This document shows positions 49,776 through 58,535 of a stretch of 64,000 nucleotides of DNA, one piece after another. The notes beneath the pieces were generated by a model that ran no database searches, was not told where the DNA came from, and worked only from the letters and a program-made list of their open reading frames with translations. Every line of letters starts with the position of its first letter. Positions within the stretch are counted from its first letter, which is position 1. This DNA is from Streptomyces caeruleatus (GTDB lineage Bacteria > Actinomycetota > Actinomycetes > Streptomycetales > Streptomycetaceae), in NCBI RefSeq assembly GCF_001514235.1, contig NZ_KQ948927.1, forward strand, positions 586,474-650,473. Reading direction: 5' to 3'. The position numbers and the translations under genes were made by a program.

Positions 49776-51142
49776 CGCCCCTCGTACTCCTCGGAGATCT
49801 TCTCGGCGAGCTGCTGGGACTTCTTCAGGGCCGAGTCGACGGACTGGCGTCCGGCGATGGCCGCGCTGATCTCCTGGGAGACCTTGGTACCGAGGTCGGT
49901 GAACTCGGGGATGCCGACGAACTGGATGCCGGGCGCGGGGCGCGGCTGTACGCCGGGGTCGTTCGGGCGGGCGCCCTCGATGGCCTCCTTCGTCATCTCC
50001 TGGAAGGCGGCCGCCTCCTGGCGGTACGCCGGGTTGGCGTAGGTGGAGGCACGCTTGCCGGCCGGCACGTTGGACCAGCCGATCTCGTCGCCGACCAGTT
50101 GCTCGTACTGCTTGCCGGACGCCCAGGACACGAACTTCCAGGCGTTGTCCGGGTTGCGGGAGGCCTGCTGGATGCCCCAGGCCCAGGTGTAGAGCCAGCC
50201 GGCGGACTCCGTCTTCTCCACGGGCGCGGGTGCGTAGCCGACCTTGCCCTTGACCGGGGACTTCGCCGACTCCAGGGAACCGGCGGCGGAAGTGGCGTCG
50301 TACCACATGGCGACCTTGCCCTGGGTCATGTTGTTCAGGCACTCGGCGAATCCGGACTGGGCGGCTCCGGACTCGCCGTGTTCGCGGACCAGGTCGACAT
50401 AGAACTTCGTCGCCTTCTCCCACTCGGGGGAGTCCAGCCGGGCCTTCCAGTCCTTGTCGAACCAGGTGCCGCCGAAGGTGTTCACGACGGTGGTGAGCGG
50501 TGCCATCACCTCGCCCCAGCCGGGCAGTCCGCGCAGGCAGATGCCCTTCATGCCGGGCTCGGCGCCGTCCGTCTTCGCCGCGAGGTCCGCCACCTGCTGC
50601 CAGGTGGGGTGCGCGGGCATCGTCAGACCCTCCTTCTCGAACACGTCCTTGCGGTACATCAGGAAGGACGACTCGCCGTAGAAGGGCTGGCCGTAGAGCT
50701 TGCCGTCGTCGCCGGTCAGGGACTGGCGCATCGGCCTCAGGACGTCCTGCTCGTCGTATCCGGGGTCCTTGGCGACGTACGAGTTCATCTCGTGCAGCCA
50801 GCCGTTGCGGGCGTAGATCGGTATCTCGTAGTTGGAGAGGGTGGCGACGTCGTACTGGCCGGCCTGGTTGGCGAAGTCCTGGCTGATCTTGTCGCGGACG
50901 TCGTTCTCGGGCAGGACGGTGAAGTTGACCTTGATGCCGGTCTCTTCGGTGAAGCGGGGGGCGAGTTTCTGCAACTCGGTCATCTGGGGGTTGTTGACCA
51001 TCAGGACGTTGATCGAGTCGCCGCCCGACCCCGCCCCGCCGGCTCCGACCCAGCAGCCGGAGAGCAGCGGGGCGAGCAGCGTCCCTGCGGCGGCCATGGC
51101 GAGCGTGGCTCGCGGTGGCCGTCGTCGGCTCTGGGTTCGCAT
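49772..51142 (-). CDS. polyol ABC transporter substrate-binding lipoprotein (SmoE/MtlE-like)
   Basis: A 456-residue extracellular solute-binding lipoprotein. The signal peptide ends in the lipobox LLSGC (Cys29). The mature sequence matches the sorbitol/mannitol-binding group as I know it: QYDVATLSNYEIPIYARNGW, KLYGQPFYGESSFLMYRKDV, GICLRGLPGWGEVMAP and WSNVPAGKRASTYANPAYR. It captures the polyol outside the cell and delivers it to the two permeases. No ATPase gene is present; Streptomyces use the shared ATPase MsiK for many such importers. Confidence 0.88.
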   Translation of the reverse strand: MRTQSRRRPPRATLAMAAAGTLLAPLLSGCWVGAGGAGSGGDSINVLMVNNPQMTELQKLAPRFTEETGIKVNFTVLPENDVRDKISQDFANQAGQYDVATLSNYEIPIYARNGWLHEMNSYVAKDPGYDEQDVLRPMRQSLTGDDGKLYGQPFYGESSFLMYRKDVFEKEGLTMPAHPTWQQVADLAAKTDGAEPGMKGICLRGLPGWGEVMAPLTTVVNTFGGTWFDKDWKARLDSPEWEKATKFYVDLVREHGESGAAQSGFAECLNNMTQGKVAMWYDATSAAGSLESAKSPVKGKVGYAPAPVEKTESAGWLYTWAWGIQQASRNPDNAWKFVSWASGKQYEQLVGDEIGWSNVPAGKRASTYANPAYRQEAAAFQEMTKEAIEGARPNDPGVQPRPAPGIQFVGIPEFTDLGTKVSQEISAAIAGRQSVDSALKKSQQLAEKISEEYEGR

Positions 51143-51239
51143 GGATCGCTCCTGGACGATTAGGGGACGATTGGGGGAAATCGGGAGATAAGGGGTGCGT
51201 GGGGGCGTGCGGAGGCCCCCTGGGGAGTGGGGTCGGTTG

Positions 51240-52016
51240 TCAGACGCGGATGACCTGGGGGCCCTGAAGGGAGTAGCGGTGGGCCTCGGCCGCCGGGAGA
51301 AGGGTGCTCGTCACGATCGTCTCCAGTGCGCCGATGTCGGCGAACCGGCAGAAGCTGACCGCTCCGAACTTGGTGTGCACGCCCGCGAACACCGCGCGGC
51401 GCGAGGCCCGGATCGCCTGCGCCTTGACCTCGCTGACGGCCGGGTCGGGGGTGGTCAGGCCGTGCTCGCGGGAGATGCCGTTGGCGCCGATGAACGCCAG
51501 GTCGATGATGAATCCGGCCAGCATCTTCGTCGTCCAGTGGTCGACGGTGGCGAGCGTGCCGGACCGTACCCGGCCGCCGAGCAGCAGCACGGAGACCTGC
51601 TCGGCCTCGGCGAGGGCGCCCGCGACGGGAAGGGACGCGGTGACCACGGTCAGCGGCCGGTCGGTGGGCAGGGACTCGGCGATGAGCTGTGGGGTGAAGC
51701 CCTCGTCGACGAAGACGGTCTCGGCGTCCCCGAGCAGCTCGGCCGCCGCGGCCGCGATCCGGCGCTTCTCGGGGACATGGCTGGTGGCACGGAAGGCGAG
51801 CGTCGTCTCGAAGCCGGCGCTCTCCACGGGGTAGGCGCCGCCATGGGTGCGGCGGAGCAGTCCGTGGTCCTCCAGGACGCGTAGATCCCGCCGTACGGTC
51901 TCCTTGGCCACGCCCAGTTCGGCGGCGAGCGCGGTGACGTCGACGGAGCCGCTCGCGCGGGCGGTGCGGACGATTGCGCGCTGGCGTTCCTCCGCGGTTC
52001 GGTTCATGGTCGTCAC
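51240..52016 (-). CDS. DeoR/GlpR-family transcriptional regulator
   Basis: A 258-residue sugar-phosphate-sensing regulator: N-terminal HTH (VDVTALAAELGVAKETVRRD) and C-terminal DeoR sensor domain with VFVDEGFTPQLIAESL, LTVVTASLPVA and DLAFIGANGISREHGLTTPD. It starts at ATG 52016 and lies 97 bases upstream of the polyol-binding protein gene in the same direction, so it is the likely regulator of that operon. Confidence 0.92.
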   Translation of the reverse strand: MTTMNRTAEERQRAIVRTARASGSVDVTALAAELGVAKETVRRDLRVLEDHGLLRRTHGGAYPVESAGFETTLAFRATSHVPEKRRIAAAAAELLGDAETVFVDEGFTPQLIAESLPTDRPLTVVTASLPVAGALAEAEQVSVLLLGGRVRSGTLATVDHWTTKMLAGFIIDLAFIGANGISREHGLTTPDPAVSEVKAQAIRASRRAVFAGVHTKFGAVSFCRFADIGALETIVTSTLLPAAEAHRYSLQGPQVIRV

Positions 52017-52354
52017 CTGCCTTCTCGCTGGGCTGCCCGTTCGGGCCCTGCTGTGGGCCTTGGGGGAAGTTCTACAGCGGGTGCGGGGTGGTGACCAGGT
52101 CTGTTACGGGGGTGATACTGCCCGGTGTGTGCCCGTTCGGTCTTGTGTGTGCCCGGGGCGGACTCGGAGCTCGGGGGGTGCGGTCGTGTGGTGGCTGCTG
52201 GCGCGTCGTGGCTGGTCGCGCAGTTCCCCGCGCCCCTTGGGTGGGTGGTGGTGCCGTGTCCTGGCCTGCGGGAGGCGAGCCCGGGTTCTGCCCGAATACG
52301 GCGGCGGGCGGGCCCGTTCGGTGCCCGCCCGCTGTCCGTGACGACTCTTTCCGG
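52017..52354. other. Intergenic region with one dispersed element
   Basis: This 338-base gap between the DeoR regulator and udh holds a reverse-complement copy of the dispersed element (TGGTCGCGCAGTTCCCCGCG near 52211, then CCCCTTGGGTGGG) and G/T-rich sequence with long GTG-rich stretches. No gene with acceptable codon use is seen. The regulator's promoter should lie at its left end. Confidence 0.5.
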
Positions 52355-53164
52355 TCAGTACGGCCAGATCGGGGGGTCGCTGATGAACTGGCCGCCCAGG
52401 TAGGCGTGCGCGATGTTGTCCGGGTCCAGCTCGCCCTGCTCGGCGATGAGCTTCTCGGCGTAGGGCTCGGAGTCGTCCTGCGGGTCGTAGCCGAGGGAGC
52501 GGGCGGTGGTCAGGTCCCACCACAGGCGGGTGTTCGCGGAGGAGCCGTAGACGACCGTGTGCTCGACGTGCTCGGCGGTCAGGGCCGCGTGGAAGAGGCG
52601 GGCGCCGTCGGCCGGGCTCATCCACACCGAGAGCATGCGCACGCTGGTGGGCTCGGGGAAGCAGGAGCCGATGCGCACGGACACCGTCTCCAGGCCGTGC
52701 TTGTCCCAGTAGAACTGCGCGAGGTCCTCGCCGAAGGACTTGGACAGGCCGTAGAAGGTGTCCGGGCGGCGCGGGGTCTCGATGGGGATGAGGGGGTCGT
52801 CGCCCTGGGGGCGGGGCGTGAAGCCCACCGCGTGGTTGGAGGAGGCGAAGACGATCCGTCCGACGCCCTCCTCGCGGGCGGCCTCGTACAGGTTGTAGGT
52901 GCCCTCGATGTTGGCGCGCAGGATCTTCTCGAACGGGGCCTCCAGGGAGATGCCCGCGAGATGGATGATCGCGTCCACGCCCCGTACGGCCTCGCGCAGC
53001 GCCTCCCGGTCGCCGAGGTCGGCGACGATCGCGTCCGGCTCGCCCTCGATGGGGTGCAGGTCGAGCAGCCGCAGCTCGTAGCCGTACGCCGGGAGCAGGT
53101 CCCGCATCAGGGTGCCGAGGCCGCCGGCGGCGCCGGTGAGCAGAACGGTGCGGGGCGCTGGCAT
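52355..53164 (-). CDS. udh: NAD-dependent uronate dehydrogenase
   Basis: A 269-residue short-chain dehydrogenase/epimerase-fold enzyme oxidising D-glucuronate or D-galacturonate to the aldarolactone. The start ATG 53164 has AAGGAG eight bases upstream (MPAPRTVLLTGAAGGLGTLM). NAD binding GAAGGLG, catalytic tyrosine and lysine YGLSKSFGEDLA, and the family-specific IVFASSNHAVGF, VRIGSCFPEPTSVRMLSVW and YGSSANTRLWWD are like characterised uronate dehydrogenases. It is divergent from the gene for the later pathway enzyme KdgD, which supports the call. Confidence 0.87.
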   Translation of the reverse strand: MPAPRTVLLTGAAGGLGTLMRDLLPAYGYELRLLDLHPIEGEPDAIVADLGDREALREAVRGVDAIIHLAGISLEAPFEKILRANIEGTYNLYEAAREEGVGRIVFASSNHAVGFTPRPQGDDPLIPIETPRRPDTFYGLSKSFGEDLAQFYWDKHGLETVSVRIGSCFPEPTSVRMLSVWMSPADGARLFHAALTAEHVEHTVVYGSSANTRLWWDLTTARSLGYDPQDDSEPYAEKLIAEQGELDPDNIAHAYLGGQFISDPPIWPY

Positions 53165-53205
53165 CCTCGGTTCTCCTTGAGTCATCGGCCTCATGCATGC
53201 CTGGT

Positions 53206-53284
53206 ATTCACATTCATGGACCAGTTAAGGATCTCTACCCACTTTCGTCAAGGGTGGCAGAGGTATCGTTCATAAATGTAAACT
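53206..53284. promoter_or_regulatory. Two opposed operator-like repeats between udh and kdgD
   Basis: ATTCACATTCATGGAC (from 53206) and the reverse complement of GTTCATAAATGTAAACT (53268-53284), that is AGTTTACATTTATGAAC, share the pattern TYACATTYATGRAC. They flank the divergent promoters of the two uronate genes as an inverted pair 60 bp apart, fitting one regulator controlling both. Confidence 0.5.
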
Positions 53285-53329
53285 CCGATCAGAAACCTGC
53301 ACTCGCCCGTTCTCTTCCAGGGAGAGCCC

Positions 53330-54283
53330 GTGACGCCTGCCCCCCTCGCCGCACGCCTCAGCGTCCCCGGCGGGCCACTGTTCTTCCCCGTCACCGCCTA
53401 CGGCCCCGACGGCACGGTCGACCTCGACACCTACCGCACCCATGTGCGCCGGGGCGTCGAGGCGGGGGCCGCCGCCGTGTTCGCCTGCTGCGGCACCGGG
53501 GAGTTCCACGCGCTGACGCCCGAGGAGTACGAGGCGTGCGTCCGGACGGCCGTCGAGGCGGCCGACGGACGGGTACCGGTCGTCGCGGGCGCCGGGTACG
53601 GCACGGCGCTCGCCGTGCGGTACGCGCGGCTCGCCGAGGCGGCCGGGGCGGACGGGCTGCTCGCCCTGCCGCCGTATCTCGTCGTCGCCGGACAGGAGGG
53701 GCTGCTGCGGCACTACCGGGAGGTCGCGGCGGCGACCGCGCTCCCCGTGATCGTCTACCAGCGCGACAACGCCGTGTTCACCCCGGCCACCGTCGTCGAG
53801 CTGGCCCGCACGGACGGTGTCATCGGCCTCAAGGACGGCCTCGGCGACCTGGACCTCATGCAACGCATCGTCAGCGCCGTACGCTCCGAGGTCCCCGGCG
53901 ACTTCCTCTACTTCAACGGCCTGCCGACCGCCGAACAGACCCAGCTCGCCTACCGCGCGATCGGCGTCACCCTCTACTCCTCCGCCGTGTTCTGCTTCGC
54001 CCCGGAGATCGCCCTCGCCTTCTACCGGGCGCTGGAGGCGGGCGACGACACGACCGTCACCCGCCTCCTGGACGGCTTCTACCGCCCGTTCGTCGAGCTG
54101 CGCGCCCAGGGCCGCGGATACGCCGTAGCCCTGGTCAAGGCCGGCGTACGGATGCGCGGCCTGGACGTGGGGGAGGTCCGGTCGCCGCTGCACGAGCCGG
54201 GCGAGGATCATGTGAAGCAGCTCGCCGAGATGGTCGAGCGCGGCTACGCGCTGCTGGAGAAGGAGCTGGAGGACACCAAGTGA
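53330..54283 (+). CDS. kdgD: 5-dehydro-4-deoxyglucarate dehydratase
   Basis: A 317-residue DHDPS-family enzyme converting 5-dehydro-4-deoxy-D-glucarate to 2-oxoglutarate semialdehyde with loss of CO2 and water. The Schiff-base lysine is in VIGLKDGLGDLDLM, and the family-typical GGPLFFPVTAYGPDGTVDLD, FACCGTGEFHALTPEEYE, VIVYQRDNAVFTP and DFLYFNGLPTAEQTQLAYRA fit KdgD rather than DapA. The GTG start follows AGGGAG. It overlaps the following gene by four bases. Together with udh it gives the oxidative uronate pathway; a glucarate dehydratase is not in the window. Confidence 0.9.
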   Translation: MTPAPLAARLSVPGGPLFFPVTAYGPDGTVDLDTYRTHVRRGVEAGAAAVFACCGTGEFHALTPEEYEACVRTAVEAADGRVPVVAGAGYGTALAVRYARLAEAAGADGLLALPPYLVVAGQEGLLRHYREVAAATALPVIVYQRDNAVFTPATVVELARTDGVIGLKDGLGDLDLMQRIVSAVRSEVPGDFLYFNGLPTAEQTQLAYRAIGVTLYSSAVFCFAPEIALAFYRALEAGDDTTVTRLLDGFYRPFVELRAQGRGYAVALVKAGVRMRGLDVGEVRSPLHEPGEDHVKQLAEMVERGYALLEKELEDTK

Positions 54284-55443
54284 AGGCGTCGACATTCGTC
54301 TACCCCTGGGACATCAACGGAGACCCGGAGGCGCCCGGCAGGATCGCCGCGCTCGGCGTGCGACAGGTGACGCTCGCCGCCGCCTACCACTCCACCCGAG
54401 CCCTCACCCCGCGCCACCCGCGCCACCGCATCGTCACCGCCGAACACGCGGCCGTGCTGTACCCGACGGACGACCGGTGGCAGGGCCGCGCGCTGCGCCC
54501 GTACCCGGCCGGTGACTGGGCCCCCGGCGACGCCTTCGGCGAGGCGGCCGCCGCGCTCACCGCCGCCGGTCTGGAGGTGCACACCTGGGTGGTCCTCGCC
54601 CACAACTCCCGCCTGGGCGCCGAGCACCCGGACACCTCGGTCGTCAACGCCTACGGCGACCGCTACCCCTGGGCCCCCTGCATCGCACAGCCCGCCACGC
54701 GCGCGTACCTCGTCGAACTGGCCGCCGAGGCCGCCGTACGGCCCGGAGCGCGCGGCACGGAACTGGAGTCCCTCGGCTGGTACGGCCTCGAGCATCTGCA
54801 CGCGCACGACAAGACCGGCGGGGTGCCGCTCGGCGACGCCGGGATGTACCTGATGGCGCTCTGCTTCTGCCCGACCTGCAAGGAGGGCTACGGCGCCCAG
54901 GGCCTGGACGCCGACGAGCTGGCGGCCGCCGTACGCGCCGGTCTCGAACCGCTGTGGCAGGGCACCGTCGCCGACGAGGGCTGGGCCGACGTCGAGAAGC
55001 TGCTCGGCGAGTCGAACGCGGCGGCCACGCGCGCGTGGCGCGACGAAACCGCCCGCACGCTCCAGGAGACCGCGGTCCGCGCGGTCCGCCAGGCCGCCCC
55101 CGACGGCTTCCAGATCCTGCTGCACGCCGACCCGGTGACCTACCACGTCGGCGCCAACCCCGGCGTCGACCCCGCGCACATCCTCTCCGTCGCCGACGGC
55201 GTGGTCGTACCCTGCGCCGGCGGCCCCGCCCTGCTGACCCCCTTCGCCGAACAGGGCCGCGAGGGCGCGGTCATCGCCGCCAACCTCGGTGTGGTCTCCG
55301 GCATGGGCGGCAGCCCCGGCACCCTCGCGTCGGACGCGGCACGCGCGCGTGAGCTGGGCGCCACCGAGATCCGGCTCTATCACGCGGGGTTGGCGTCCGA
55401 CGGGGACCTGGTGGCCGTACGCGAGGGACTCGCCGCCCTCTGA
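54280..55443 (+). CDS. putative TIM-barrel glycoside hydrolase-like protein
   Basis: A 387-residue protein of unknown function, translated from a GTG overlapping the kdgD stop. It begins MKASTFVYPWDINGDPEAPG. Segments such as LEVHTWVVLAHNSRLGAEHP, NAYGDRYPWAPCIAQPATRA, ESLGWYGLEHLHAHDKTG and LCFCPTCKEGYGAQG resemble the barrel of hypothetical glycosyl-hydrolase-like (GHL) families, including a Trp/Tyr/Cys-rich active-face style and a C-x-C-x2-C group. There is no signal peptide, so it would act on imported glycosides or uronides. Coupling to kdgD ties it to uronate use. Family and activity are not established. Confidence 0.6.
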   Translation: MKASTFVYPWDINGDPEAPGRIAALGVRQVTLAAAYHSTRALTPRHPRHRIVTAEHAAVLYPTDDRWQGRALRPYPAGDWAPGDAFGEAAAALTAAGLEVHTWVVLAHNSRLGAEHPDTSVVNAYGDRYPWAPCIAQPATRAYLVELAAEAAVRPGARGTELESLGWYGLEHLHAHDKTGGVPLGDAGMYLMALCFCPTCKEGYGAQGLDADELAAAVRAGLEPLWQGTVADEGWADVEKLLGESNAAATRAWRDETARTLQETAVRAVRQAAPDGFQILLHADPVTYHVGANPGVDPAHILSVADGVVVPCAGGPALLTPFAEQGREGAVIAANLGVVSGMGGSPGTLASDAARARELGATEIRLYHAGLASDGDLVAVREGLAAL

Positions 55444-56609
55444 CGCAGCAGCGGTACGGCGGCCAGCAGCCAGACCGGACCCAGGACGGCCGACAGCAGC
55501 CGTACGTCGAAGAGTTCGACCAGCGCCGCCCCGGCGGCCAGCCCGATGACGTTCGGCGTGAAGACGAGCGTGTTGGCGGTGGCCGCCGTACGGCCGAGCA
55601 GGGCGTCCGGCGTCTCGCGCTGTACGGCGGTGAGCGCGGCGACCAGCACGCACGGCAGGCCCGCGCCGATCGCCGCGCTGCACGCCAGGGCCACGGGGTC
55701 GGACGGGACGGCCCGCAGACCGGCCGCGACGGCCGCGAGGGCGATGCCGTACGCGGCGAACCGGCGCTCGCCCAGTCGGCGCAGCGCTGCGCCGGACAGC
55801 AGCCCGATCACCACCGACCCGGCGCCCTGGACGCCGTACAGCACACCGGCGTACGCGGGGGCGTGCCCGAGGTTGTCGATGACGGCGTAGATCAAGGCGC
55901 CGTTGAGGCCGGCGCAGAGCATGGTGGCGCCGCCAGCCAGGACGAGGGGGCGCAGCCGGGGGTGCGTCCAGAGGTGGCGGGCCCCCTCGGCGGTCCGCTT
56001 CCGCCAGCCGCCCTGCGGCGGCTCGGGCCTGCTCTCGCGGACGCGGAGGCCGGCGTACAGCCCGGTCGCGGCCACGAACGTCACGGCGTCGAGCAGGGCG
56101 ACGCTCGCACCGCCGTACGCCGCGTAGACGGCGGCACCGGCCGGCGGGGCGAGGAGTTTCATGCCCTCGGTGGCCGTCATGCGCAGCCCGTTGAAGTCGC
56201 CGCGCAGGGGTGCGGGCACGGCGGAGGCGACGAGGGCGGACTCGGCGGCGTCGTGGACGACGCCTGCGGCGCCGTAGACGAACAGGACCGCGAAAAGGAG
56301 CCAGAGGCGGTCCGGGGAGTCGACGGTGAAGAGGGTGAGCAGAAGGGCGGCCGGCAGGAGGTTCGCGCCGATCAGCAGGGGTTTGCGGCGGGTGCGGTCG
56401 GCGAGCGTGCCGAGGAGCGGGCCGGCCAGGGCGGGCGCCCACAGGGCGAGCATGCACAGCGCGGCCAGGCCGTCGGACCCGGTGAGGTCCTTGACCCAGA
56501 CGCCGGACACCAGCCACAACGCCGAGGTGCCGAAACCGGAGACCACGGCTGCGGTGAGGTAGAGGGCGGCGTCGCGGTCGCGCAGGACGCGGGGGAGGGT
56601 CGTCGTCAT
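55380..56609 (-). CDS. MFS transporter
   Basis: A 409-residue major facilitator protein with about twelve hydrophobic helices. The loop 2-3 motif is LLGTLADRTRRKPLL, and TWSM-type WLVSGVWVKDLTG, MTATEGMKLLAPPAGAAVYA fit the enterobactin/multidrug exporter-like group (MFS_3). Its 3' end overlaps the preceding convergent gene by 64 bases. Substrate is unknown; efflux is more likely than uptake by family. Confidence 0.88.
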   Translation of the reverse strand: MTTTLPRVLRDRDAALYLTAAVVSGFGTSALWLVSGVWVKDLTGSDGLAALCMLALWAPALAGPLLGTLADRTRRKPLLIGANLLPAALLLTLFTVDSPDRLWLLFAVLFVYGAAGVVHDAAESALVASAVPAPLRGDFNGLRMTATEGMKLLAPPAGAAVYAAYGGASVALLDAVTFVAATGLYAGLRVRESRPEPPQGGWRKRTAEGARHLWTHPRLRPLVLAGGATMLCAGLNGALIYAVIDNLGHAPAYAGVLYGVQGAGSVVIGLLSGAALRRLGERRFAAYGIALAAVAAGLRAVPSDPVALACSAAIGAGLPCVLVAALTAVQRETPDALLGRTAATANTLVFTPNVIGLAAGAALVELFDVRLLSAVLGPVWLLAAVPLLRQRAASPSRTATRSPSDANPA

Positions 56610-56844
56610 GCCATGCCATCGTGCGGCTAAGGCGGGGGCCCGGGGATGGGGGAAGTTCCCTGGATGTGGAGGGGCGCGAGCGGCGTGCGACGGGGGCGCG
56701 TCCAGGGTGAACAGTGCGCCAATTCCTTGTGTGCGACCGCAATTTGATCGTGACTCGGGAATGGATCACAAGGTAATGTTCAGGCAAAGAGGCGCTGCGG
56801 TGGTCAAGGGAGCCGCGGCTCGACCGCGCTTGAAGGAGGCAATG

Positions 56845-57000
56845 GTGTTCGATCTCCGGACCGAGGCCGAAATGAGGCTGTTCTCGGAAAAGACGGCCAG
56901 GGAACTGGCTCTGAAGAAGCGGCGGGAAGAGGGCGTGGAGTCCGAGGAGTCGACGACCGCGGAGACGTCGACCGCCGTTGCCGTGGAGCCCGTCTGCTGA
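56845..57000 (+). CDS. small hypothetical protein, 51 residues
   Basis: A GTG at 56845 preceded by AAGGAGG at five bases gives MFDLRTEAEMRLFSEKTARE, a Lys/Arg-rich helix (LALKKRREEG), a Glu/Ser/Thr-rich part and the end AVAVEPVC. Codon third positions are G/C-rich from this start; the in-frame ATG at 56761 adds 28 residues with poor codon use. I recognise no family. It could be a regulatory peptide or even a modified-peptide precursor, but no modifying enzymes are next to it. Confidence 0.5.
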   Translation: MFDLRTEAEMRLFSEKTARELALKKRREEGVESEESTTAETSTAVAVEPVC

Positions 57001-57088
57001 CATCGGTCGCCGTTTCCGGTGCCGGCCGATGAGTTTCGCCGGCGCCGTCGGTCCACCCTCCAGGACCAGATCTGTGAGGAGCCGGACC

Positions 57089-57685
57089 ATGACCGACACG
57101 AGCACCCTCGACCTCGGACCGCAGACGCGTGTCATCGCCCGTCTCGCCGACGGTGTCGCCGATGACCAGCTGTCGGGGCCGACGCCCTGTCCGGAGCTGG
57201 CGGTGCGGAATCTGCTGGGGCACCTGCTCGGGCTGACCGTGGCCTTCCGCGACGCCGCCCGCAAGGACCTCGGCGTCACGACCGACACCAGCCCCGACTC
57301 CGCCGTACCGGACATCGGGCCCGGGTGGCGTGCGGAGCTGCCCAAGGTGCTGGACGAGCTGGCCGAGGCGTGGCGGGACCCCGGCGCCCGGAGCGGGATG
57401 ACCCGCGCGGGCGGCCTGGACCTGCCGGGCGAGGTGGCGGCCGCTGTGGCCGTGGACGAGCTGGTGGTCCACGGCTGGGACCTGGCCCGCGCGACCGGCC
57501 AGGAGTACACCCCCGACCCCGCCGCGTTGCAGGCCTCGCACGACTTCCTCCTCGCCGCCGTCGACGACCCCGGCCGAGGCCAGATCTTCGGTCCCGTGGT
57601 GCCGGTCCCCGCCGACGCGCCCCTGCTCGACCGGGCGATCGGCCTGAGCGGACGGGACCCGGGCTGGGGGCCCGAGCGACGCTGA
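57089..57685 (+). CDS. TIGR03086-family DinB-like metal-binding protein
   Basis: A 198-residue four-helix protein of the DinB/mycothiol-dependent maleylpyruvate isomerase type. The characteristic CPELAVRNLLGHLLGLT near residue 42 and VVHGWDLARATGQEY near residue 133 supply the histidines of the metal site. Such proteins in actinobacteria often transfer mycothiol or bind metal; the substrate is unknown. ATG 57089 follows GAGGAGCC. Confidence 0.88.
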   Translation: MTDTSTLDLGPQTRVIARLADGVADDQLSGPTPCPELAVRNLLGHLLGLTVAFRDAARKDLGVTTDTSPDSAVPDIGPGWRAELPKVLDELAEAWRDPGARSGMTRAGGLDLPGEVAAAVAVDELVVHGWDLARATGQEYTPDPAALQASHDFLLAAVDDPGRGQIFGPVVPVPADAPLLDRAIGLSGRDPGWGPERR

Positions 57686-57686
57686 C

Positions 57687-58343
57687 CTAGCCGACCTGAT
57701 GCTCCACCCGATGCCGCAGATATTCGTCGGGGTGGGTACGCGCGATGTGCACCGCCTCCGCGACCAGGGCGTGGAGCTCGGCGGGGTAGTGGCGCGGGTT
57801 CAGAGGCAGCCCGGGGAGGATGCAGCGGCGTACGTCGAGGTCGTCGTTGTCCACGAACGCACGCAGCGTGGCCTCGTGCCAGGCGGCGCGGAGGTCGGCC
57901 ACGGCGTCGAACTCGGCCTTGCTCCCGGGCGTCGGCACACGCGTCTGCCCGCCACGGAATCTCAGCGGCGCCTGCGCCCAGTACCAGGCGCGGGCCGCTC
58001 CGGCGCGCTCGCTGTCGGTTCCCGACCGCACATACCCGATCAGCGCGGCCTGCACCCGCCGGCGGCCGAACACGGTCACCGCGGCCTCGACGAACAGCCG
58101 GTTGTGGCTGGGGTCGGGATCGAGGACCCCGGTGTGCAGCAGCGGCTCGAAGAGCTGGTCGGCAAGGGCGTCGACGTCGCGCAGCGCCCGCCGGAACGCC
58201 ATCCGTGCCTGCCCCTGCCACTCCCGGTCGAACGGCACCCCTGCGGGGAGGTCGACTTCCATCAGCCGGGCCAGTTCGGCCAGTTGCAGACGGAACGCCG
58301 ACGACCGGTCCCGCGGTCGGTCGGGAAGCGGTGCGAACGTCAT
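57687..58343 (-). CDS. hypothetical HEAT-like protein
   Basis: A 218-residue protein beginning MTFAPLPDRPRDRSSAFRLQ, with AGGGAGGA eight bases before the ATG. It is helical and Arg-rich; segments like FVEAAVTVFGRRRVQAALIG YVRSG and LRAFVDNDDLDVRRCILPGL suggest short helical repeats, as in small HEAT-type scaffold proteins. There is no known domain name I can attach and no signal peptide. The gene ends convergently with the TIGR03086 gene, two bases apart. Confidence 0.7.
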   Translation of the reverse strand: MTFAPLPDRPRDRSSAFRLQLAELARLMEVDLPAGVPFDREWQGQARMAFRRALRDVDALADQLFEPLLHTGVLDPDPSHNRLFVEAAVTVFGRRRVQAALIGYVRSGTDSERAGAARAWYWAQAPLRFRGGQTRVPTPGSKAEFDAVADLRAAWHEATLRAFVDNDDLDVRRCILPGLPLNPRHYPAELHALVAEAVHIARTHPDEYLRHRVEHQVG

Positions 58344-58466
58344 CGGGTGTGTCCTCCCTGAGGGGGTCCGTCGGAGCAGCGTAGGCCCGCGGTCCCAACT
58401 TCCTTTGTCAGAAGCATTGACGAACCATGCGCCCCTTCCTACCTTCATCGCGTCGTACTTCGTACG

Positions 58467-58506
58467 TCATATATGAGACGCGATACGTGAGATCCCATAC
58501 GCGAGA
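58467..58506. promoter_or_regulatory. Operator-like repeats before the GntR gene
   Basis: The perfect palindrome TCATATATGA (58467-58476) overlaps the first of three direct repeats of the form ATAYGYGAGA: ATATGAGA (58471), ATACGTGAGA (58483) and ATACGCGAGA (58497). They lie 30-70 bases before the GntR start and are likely its autoregulatory sites. Confidence 0.5.
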
Positions 58507-58535
58507 GCCATCCCGCGAAGATCCGAGAGGCGCGC

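Noticed and set aside
54244..58398. Very long minus-strand open frame (over 1,300 codons)
   Set aside because: It is antisense to kdgD, the barrel-like gene and others, has an Arg/Pro/Ala-rich translation and no family features; typical of high-GC antisense frames.
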